Positions 5,306 to 6,470 of a stretch of DNA of 6,470 nt are shown piece after piece (the first letter of the stretch is position 1; every line of letters begins with the position of its first letter). This DNA is from Ardenticatenales bacterium. Lineage in GTDB: Bacteria; Chloroflexota; Anaerolineae; Ardenticatenales; Ardenticatenaceae. The stretch lies in the NCBI GenBank assembly GCA_013812995.1, contig JACCSL010000192.1, positions 1 to 6,470 on the forward strand, read 5' to 3'. The position numbers and the translations under genes were made by a program. A model generated the notes under the pieces. The model saw only the letters and a list, made by a program, of their open reading frames with translations. It made no database searches and was not told the DNA's origin.

Positions 5306-6470
5306 CAGCAGGAACTCTCCTACAAAACCGGTACGAGATCGTGCAGTTGATTGGCCGGGGTGGCATGGGAGCAGTCTACGAGGCGCGCGATCAGCGCCTT
5401 GGCAACCGGGTTGCCCTCAAGCAGACTCTGGTTCTGGAGGAAAGCCTGCGCCGCGCCTTCGAGCGCGAGGCGCGCATCCTCGCGGCTCTACACCATCCCA
5501 TCCTTCCCGGTGTGAGCGATCACTTCGTCGAGGGCGAGGGCCAATATCTTGTGATGCGCTACATCCCGGGTGCGGACCTGGCGGGCTTGATGAAGGAGCA
5601 GGGGAGCGGCTTCCCGGTGGCCCAGGTGCTTGGCTGGGCCGAGCAGCTTCTGGATGGTCTGGAGTATATGCACAGCCAGGAACTGCCGGTGATCCATCGC
5701 GACATCAAGCCGCAGAACCTGAAGGTGACCGGGCGCGGTGCCATCATCCTGTTGGACTTTGGTCTGGCGAAGGGTGGGCACAGCGAGAGCGGACAGGGGA
5801 CTGGCATGGCCTACAGCATCTTTGGCTACACCCCGCACTATGCCCCGCTAGAGCAAATCCACGGCTCTGGCACCGACCCTCGTAGCGACCTGTACGCGCT
5901 CGGGGCGACCCTCTACCATCTGCTGACCGGCGTGGAGCCGCCCGACGCGCTCGCACGGGCCACGGCCGTGCTTGGGAGCCAGCCAGACCCTCTGCGGCCC
6001 GCCCACGAGGTCAACCCGCTGATTCCGCCGGACGTGTCGAAGCTCCTCATACGGGCGATGGCTCCTAGCCCATTGCAGCGTTATGACTCCGCCACGGCGA
6101 TGCAGGAGGCGCTGCGTGCCAGCATCGCTCCCGCGTCTTCCAAGCCGACGCGCGTGCTCTCCGAAAAACCCGACGACCTTCCAACGGCAACCCTGCCCGG
6201 TGTGGCGGCGGTGTCCGAGGATGACACCTTTTCCTTGCCTCGCCCGGCGGTCACGCCCCCAGGGGAAACGGTTCATCTTTCAAGCCCCCCTTCTGCTTCA
6301 ACCGCTACCCCGCTGCCCCACCCTGAGCCTGCCGCCACCCCTGAGCGGCGGCGACGCTCGATTCCCTTTCTGTTGCCCCTGGGAGCGGTCGGGCTCCTTC
6401 TTCTGCTTGGTATGATGTTCGTCAATCAGGTTGGGCGGCGTGACAATAACCTGGCCGTCACGGACAACAC
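5299..6470 (+). CDS. Membrane-anchored Hanks-type Ser/Thr protein kinase (3' end outside the window)
   Basis: This protein kinase phosphorylates Ser/Thr on unknown partners; its catalytic domain is cytoplasmic, tethered by one membrane helix. In the 390 visible residues the kinase domain spans about 12-272. It shows the Gly loop GRGGMGAV (19-26), catalytic Lys41 (VALK), a likely helix-C Glu at 57, HRDIKPQN (133-140) with catalytic Asp135, and DFG (153-155). YAPLEQ (181-186) stands in place of APE, and SDLYALG (196-202) supplies the helix-F Asp197. All catalytic residues are present, so it should be active. A Pro/Ser/Thr/Ala-rich linker (about 276-348) leads to ERRRRR (349-353) and a hydrophobic helix (about 356-376), then NQVGRRDNN outside the membrane. 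The frame is still open at the window end, so the extracellular sensor domain (for example PASTA, NHL or repeat) is not visible. The ATG at 5299 follows AAAGGAG with a 10-nt spacer. The gene is divergent from GNAT, and the start codon lies within a 16-nt inverted repeat. Confidence 0.93.
   Translation, partial: MLTAGTLLQNRYEIVQLIGRGGMGAVYEARDQRLGNRVALKQTLVLEESLRRAFEREARILAALHHPILPGVSDHFVEGEGQYLVMRYIPGADLAGLMKEQGSGFPVAQVLGWAEQLLDGLEYMHSQELPVIHRDIKPQNLKVTGRGAIILLDFGLAKGGHSESGQGTGMAYSIFGYTPHYAPLEQIHGSGTDPRSDLYALGATLYHLLTGVEPPDALARATAVLGSQPDPLRPAHEVNPLIPPDVSKLLIRAMAPSPLQRYDSATAMQEALRASIAPASSKPTRVLSEKPDDLPTATLPGVAAVSEDDTFSLPRPAVTPPGETVHLSSPPSASTATPLPHPEPAATPERRRRSIPFLLPLGAVGLLLLLGMMFVNQVGRRDNNLAVTDN

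Larger units (their letters stand above)
5219..5310. promoter_or_regulatory. Perfect 16-nt inverted repeat spanning the kinase start; candidate operator pair or RNA switch
   Basis: TGCTGTTAGCATAGAG (5219-5234) is the exact reverse complement of CTCTATGCTAACAGCA (5295-5310), with a 60-nt spacer. The right arm contains the kinase ATG (5299-5301). Each arm also holds an 11-nt near-palindrome, TGCT-GTT-AGCA or its complement, with centres 81 bp apart. If transcription starts upstream of 5219, the kinase start codon would be locked in a 16-bp stem. If it starts near 5255 (TAGAAT at 5243-5248), the arms would act instead as DNA sites, one over the -35 region and one at the start codon. The spacer holds two Shine-Dalgarno-like sequences, AAGGAG (5253-5258) and AAAGGAG (5282-5288). 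Confidence 0.6.

Noticed and set aside
5160..5366. N-terminal extension of the GNAT frame up to 5366
   Set aside because: It would overlap the kinase gene, spans the promoter region and does not resemble the acetyltransferase family; ATG 5159 has a good ribosome binding site.
5848..6276. 142-codon minus-strand frame opposite the kinase
   Set aside because: It lies entirely opposite the kinase's catalytic domain and linker; the Arg/Gly-rich product is typical of antisense GC-rich frames.

Overview
The window is GC-rich bacterial DNA with long ORFs, short intergenic gaps and purine-rich Shine-Dalgarno sites. It carries a membrane-anchored Ser/Thr kinase whose activation segment reads YAPLEQ, a B12-binding-domain radical SAM protein and a DHA3-type MFS exporter. 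This mix fits a member of Chloroflexota (Ktedonobacteria-like or a related lineage). That assignment is an inference from gene style; no rRNA or phylogenetic marker is present.

Layout. Positions 1-286 hold no convincing gene, but there are several short hairpins and an 11-nt inverted repeat. A strong GC-rich hairpin at 287-327 then works as an intrinsic terminator for the minus-strand MFS exporter gene (360-1691). A divergent, AT-rich intergenic region (about 1692-1840) separates the exporter from a plus-strand CPA1-type Na+/H+ antiporter (1841-3190). It contains a 9-bp direct repeat at exactly 33-bp spacing and a small palindrome. The antiporter is followed after 68 bp, with no clear terminator, by a B12-binding/radical SAM protein (3259-4674). 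That gene converges on, and overlaps by 67 bp, a minus-strand GNAT acetyltransferase of the phosphinothricin-acetyltransferase-like group (4608-5159). A second divergent region (5160-5298) leads to a Ser/Thr protein kinase on the plus strand (5299 to the window end). The kinase is cut off just after its transmembrane segment.

How the genes work together. The genes do not form one obvious pathway. Two are transporters (drug/siderophore-type efflux and pH/Na+ homeostasis), one is an orphan radical SAM enzyme, one is a small-molecule N-acetyltransferase and one is a receptor-like kinase. Antiporter and radical SAM may be co-transcribed. The most distinctive non-coding signal is a perfect 16-nt inverted repeat (5219-5234 / 5295-5310). 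Its right arm contains the kinase start codon. Each arm also contains an 11-nt near-palindrome, so it could be a pair of operators or an RNA structure that hides the start codon. No defence system, CRISPR array, insertion sequence, tRNA or rRNA was recognised.
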